A stretch of DNA of 64,000 nucleotides from JAOUEA01 sp038249195 (lineage in GTDB: Bacteria; Actinomycetota; UBA4738; HRBIN12), in assembly GCA_038249195.1 (NCBI GenBank), contig JBBRWM010000010.1, positions 18,779 through 82,778 on the forward strand, in the 5' to 3' direction. A program made the position numbers and the translations under genes. The notes beneath the pieces were generated by a model, which saw only the letters and a program-made list of their open reading frames with translations, ran no database searches and was not told where the DNA came from. Positions 61,237 to 64,000 of the stretch are shown here, piece after piece (the stretch's first letter is position 1; every line of letters begins with the position of its first letter).

Positions 61237-61725
61237 ATGACCCCGACGGTGCGAACCGGAGCCCACGAGATGCGCGACTTCGGCATGCTGTACGAGGAAG
61301 AGGGTTCCCCCCTGTGGAGGGCGGTCTTCGCCTTCAGCGGAGATCAGGACGTGGCGAACGACGCCGTGGCCGAGGCCTTCGCTCAATGCATCCGCCGGGG
61401 TGATGCCGTTCGCGATCCGCGCGCATGGGTCTGGCGCTCCGCGTTCCGTATCGCCGCCGGCGAGCTGAAGGAGCGCGGCCGGCGAGTCGCCCCGCCAACG
61501 CAGGAGCTCACATACGACCTCCCCGAAGCGGCGGACCAACTCATGAAGACGATCGCCCAGCTGCCTCGACAGCAGCGAGCGGCGCTCGTGCTTCGCCACT
61601 ACGCGGGGTATGAGACTCGGGAGGTGGCGCGGATCATCGGCACGAGCCAGGCGACCGTACGCGTGCATCTCAGCCGAGGTCGCAAGCGCCTTCGCCAACT
61701 CCTGGAGGAACCCGATGAGGACTGA
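61237..61725 (+). CDS. ECF sigma factor (sigma-70 family)
   Basis: The 162-residue product has region 2 (DQDVANDAVAEAFAQCIRRGDAVRDPRAWVWRSAFRIA) and region 4 with its HTH (LPRQQRAALVLRHYAGYETREVARIIGTSQATVRVHLSRGRKRLRQ). The start may be 61237 or the ATG at 61270. Its 3' end overlaps the beta-propeller gene by 11 nt, so that membrane protein may be its regulator. Confidence 0.87.
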   Translation: MTPTVRTGAHEMRDFGMLYEEEGSPLWRAVFAFSGDQDVANDAVAEAFAQCIRRGDAVRDPRAWVWRSAFRIAAGELKERGRRVAPPTQELTYDLPEAADQLMKTIAQLPRQQRAALVLRHYAGYETREVARIIGTSQATVRVHLSRGRKRLRQLLEEPDED

Positions 61726-63796
61726 TCTCGACCAGACCTTCGATCCGCTCGACCTTATCGAGGGGCCAGATCTCCGAGCCGAGATCGAGCGACGGGCGGC
61801 CACGCCTTCCCCGGTGATGGCCCCTCTGTCTCGACGCCGCCGAGTGACCGCGGCCGTGGTGGCCGTGTCGCTCTTCGCGGCCGTCGCCGTCTTCGCCTGG
61901 GCGATGCTCAGCCCGCTGGGCACCACGCCTAGGCCCTCTCCTGCGACCCGGCCGGCGCACGCATGGCAGGTGTTGAGCATGGGATGGACGCCGCTGCCGA
62001 AGGTGCCTGCGCCCCTGCAGGGATCGGTCCGCATCTGGGCTGGAGGAGCGCTGATCGTCTGGGGTGGCAACGACGGGGACGGCTCCGGGCAGTCCGCGCT
62101 CGGATGGCGCCTGGATGCGGCCAACGGGCCGTGGCGACCCCTCGCCCCCGCCCCGCTCGCTCCTCGTTCCTGGGCGGCGTCTGCGTGGACAGGATCCGAG
62201 CTGCTGATCTGGGGTGGCGCCTCCGGTGCCGACCCGATGTCCGGACCTCTCTCCGACGGGGCGGCCTATGACCCCGCGAACGATACCTGGCGCATGCTCC
62301 CTGAGGCGCCGATCGGGGCCAGGAGCCCGTTGGCCTCGGTCTGGACGGGTTCGCAGTGGCTGATCTGGGGAGAAGGACCTTCCCGCTCGAGCGGCGGCGC
62401 GATGGATGGAGCCGCCTTTCAGCCTTCGACCGATACCTGGAGCACGATCCCCAAGGCGCCGCTGCGCATCGACGACGGTCATGCTGTCTGGACCGGGACC
62501 GAGATGGTGGTGTTCGGTGGCGAGTTCCTGGGCGAGTTCTTAGGCGGGAACCCGGCCCCAACGGCGATCGGTGGCGGCTACGACCCGACGACAGGGACGT
62601 GGAGGCAGCTCCCGCCTACGAATCTCAATCCGCTGGGGACCGCATGGGATGGCTCGCACGTGATCGCGGCGGACAACCTCGCGAAGCTCCAGAGCTACGA
62701 TCCCTACTCCAATGTCTGGACCGATCTGCCAGATCCGCCGCTGCCCCGGGGTGAGGGGAGCCCCAGCCTCGTCGTCGCCGGCGGACACGCCATCGAAGAG
62801 CTGAACGGACAGACGGTGATGCTGGCCGCGGATGGGAGCCGGTGGATCGATATCGCTGTCAGGCACCAGGGCGCGGTGGGCCTCATCTCGGCCGGGCGCT
62901 TCGCGATCGGCTTTGCGGCCAGCGACCCACGGGCGTGGGCCTATCTACCGCCCTCGTCGGACACCCCGACGCCTGAGCCCTCGGGCGCCACCGTGGCCCC
63001 CAAGGGGCCTCCTCTCACGGGAACGATCGCCTTCATCCAAGGACACCAGGGGCCTGGGCCGATCGCGCTTCTCGACCCCGCCTCGGGAACAAGTACCCAG
63101 CTCACGCATCGGTTCTACAACTCGATCAGCCTGGCGTGGTCTCCTGACCGATCCCAGATCGCGATGTCACGGGCGATCTCCGAAGGCACAGGACAGATCG
63201 TCGTGGTCTCTTCGGCGACCGGCCAGATCCTTCATACGCTGCCGATCGCTCCGACGCTCGGTCCACAGGATGTGTCCTGGTCCCCAGATGGACACCTCCT
63301 TGCGTTCACCGATAGCCGAGCGCGTCTCAACGTGATCGGAGTCGACGGCTCGGGTCTTCGACACATCGACACCGGAAGATGGCGCACCCTCGACATCGCG
63401 TGGGCACCCGACGGCGGAAAGATCGCCTTCACCGGTGACCAGGGGATCCTCGGGCTCGTCGATCCCGAGACCGGACAAACCGACGTCGTGGTGAGCCCTT
63501 CCTCTGGACGCGTGTGGTACGGGCCCGCCTGGTCACCGGACGGCAGGACCCTCGCCTTCTCCATGACGTCTGGAACGGGCAGCGCGATCTTCACGATCGG
63601 ACGCGACGGGAAGAACCTCACCCAGCTGACGGAACCTTCCATCAACGCCACCAACCCAGCCTGGTCCCCCGACGGGAACTGGATCGCGTTCGAGGCTCAC
63701 AACTCCAAGGATCTCTATGCCGTCACGCCGGATGGGACCGATCTCATCCGCTTTGTCCACATCCAAGGGTCCGAGTACGGACCCGCTTGGGGATGA
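61715..63796 (+). CDS. Membrane-anchored Kelch/TolB-type beta-propeller protein
   Basis: The 693-residue product has a 45-residue cytoplasmic tail (DLDQTFDPLDLIEGPDLRAEIERR), one membrane helix (VTAAVVAVSLFAAVAVFAWAML) and two outside propellers. The first is Kelch-like (LLIWGGASG, GAAYDPANDTWRMLPEAP, WLIWGEG). The second is TolB/PD40-like with repeated WSPDG blades (LAWSPDRSQIAM, VSWSPDGHLLAF, IAWAPDGGKIAF, PAWSPDGRTLAF, PAWSPDGNWIAF). Translationally coupled to the ECF sigma gene, it could be an unusual anti-sigma sensor. Confidence 0.82.
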   Translation: MRTDLDQTFDPLDLIEGPDLRAEIERRAATPSPVMAPLSRRRRVTAAVVAVSLFAAVAVFAWAMLSPLGTTPRPSPATRPAHAWQVLSMGWTPLPKVPAPLQGSVRIWAGGALIVWGGNDGDGSGQSALGWRLDAANGPWRPLAPAPLAPRSWAASAWTGSELLIWGGASGADPMSGPLSDGAAYDPANDTWRMLPEAPIGARSPLASVWTGSQWLIWGEGPSRSSGGAMDGAAFQPSTDTWSTIPKAPLRIDDGHAVWTGTEMVVFGGEFLGEFLGGNPAPTAIGGGYDPTTGTWRQLPPTNLNPLGTAWDGSHVIAADNLAKLQSYDPYSNVWTDLPDPPLPRGEGSPSLVVAGGHAIEELNGQTVMLAADGSRWIDIAVRHQGAVGLISAGRFAIGFAASDPRAWAYLPPSSDTPTPEPSGATVAPKGPPLTGTIAFIQGHQGPGPIALLDPASGTSTQLTHRFYNSISLAWSPDRSQIAMSRAISEGTGQIVVVSSATGQILHTLPIAPTLGPQDVSWSPDGHLLAFTDSRARLNVIGVDGSGLRHIDTGRWRTLDIAWAPDGGKIAFTGDQGILGLVDPETGQTDVVVSPSSGRVWYGPAWSPDGRTLAFSMTSGTGSAIFTIGRDGKNLTQLTEPSINATNPAWSPDGNWIAFEAHNSKDLYAVTPDGTDLIRFVHIQGSEYGPAWG

Positions 63797-63859
63797 TCGG
63801 TCGCGATCACTCGTGCTTGCTTGGTAGGGAGCTCGGCTATTGATCCGGCGATGCTTCGG

Positions 63860-63886
63860 TGAATCGCGCCGGGTTTACCGGAGGCT
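63860..63886 (-). repeat. Putative terminal inverted repeat of the IS3-family element
   Basis: TGAATCGCGCCGGGTTTACC and the next few bases resemble the ends of IS3-family elements in actinobacteria, which often begin TGAACCG. The transposase stop codon lies inside it. The other end is outside the window. Confidence 0.5.
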
Positions 63887-64000
63887 CGGATCTCTGAGTA
63901 TCGCAGGGTCGTCAGTGTCGACCTCCTTCCAGTAGGCGGCCTCGAACTCAGCGGGCGGCACGTAGCCGATGGGCTCGAGCAGCCGGCGGTGGTTGAACCA
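63875..64000 (-). CDS. IS3-family transposase, C-terminal end (cut by window)
   Basis: The visible 41 residues read WFNHRRLLEPIGYVPPAEFE, then AAYWKEVDTDDPAILRD and a stop at 63875. This is the C-terminal end of an IS3-type OrfB integrase-fold transposase (rve domain). The catalytic DDE residues lie beyond the edge. The element has inserted just downstream of the beta-propeller gene. Confidence 0.85.
   Translation of the reverse strand, partial: WFNHRRLLEPIGYVPPAEFEAAYWKEVDTDDPAILRDPSLR

Overview
The window is GC-rich, gene-dense chromosomal DNA, mostly around 70% G+C by eye, with many GTG starts and ATGA/GTGA gene overlaps. The tig-clpP-clpX-valS-folC-ndk order, a 13E12-type HNH gene, DtxR and AzlCD genes point to an Actinomycetota bacterium. 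The class cannot be fixed from sequence alone.

Core block (1-20040). On the minus strand are tig, clpP, clpX, a membrane protein, valS, folC, ndk and a serine hydrolase. Further along the same strand come mreB, mreC, mreD and the start of a PBP2 gene. A plus-strand fatty-acid synthesis operon (fabD, fabH, fabG, acpP, fabF) sits between these two groups.

Metabolic block (20090-34850). It holds an MMPL exporter, an inositol-monophosphatase-type phosphatase, an ornithine-cyclodeaminase-like enzyme, a decayed phosphatase paralogue, a PHP phosphoesterase, an aminotransferase and a MerR/B12 regulator. A five-gene corrinoid methyltransferase operon follows: corrinoid protein, pterin methyltransferase, RamA-like activator, DUF1638 protein and an MttB-family methyltransferase without pyrrolysine. 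A divergent TetR gene borders it, with palindromes in the shared promoter region, and a DtxR-family gene comes next.

Mixed block (34900-46000). It contains a truncated pirin, an ABM monooxygenase, a 47-residue membrane protein, a small HExxH protein, AzlCD, a secreted six-module RTX protein, an anti-sigma-type kinase, a formylglycine-generating enzyme with no sulfatase nearby, a conserved small gene broken by an in-frame TAA, tRNA-Pro and PhzF.

Integrated element (about 46035-59389, 13.4 kb). It lies in the 3' half of tRNA-Gly(UCC) and is bounded by 43-bp direct repeats. It carries a tyrosine integrase beside the right repeat, an excisionase-like protein, a DnaB/RepA-type helicase split by a duplicated 4-nt unit, an iteron-like array, a capsid-like protein and several small zinc proteins. 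It also carries a restriction cassette: two adenine-methyltransferase-type proteins, a GIY-YIG/helicase fusion and an Mrr nuclease. The two repeats differ only by a compensatory base-pair swap in the tRNA T-stem. This suggests the element donated the 3' end of the working tRNA.

Right flank (59400-64000). It holds a DUF5684-like membrane protein, tRNA-Arg(UCU), a secreted beta-helix-like protein, an ECF sigma factor overlapping a membrane-anchored beta-propeller gene, and the end of an IS3-family insertion sequence cut by the window edge.
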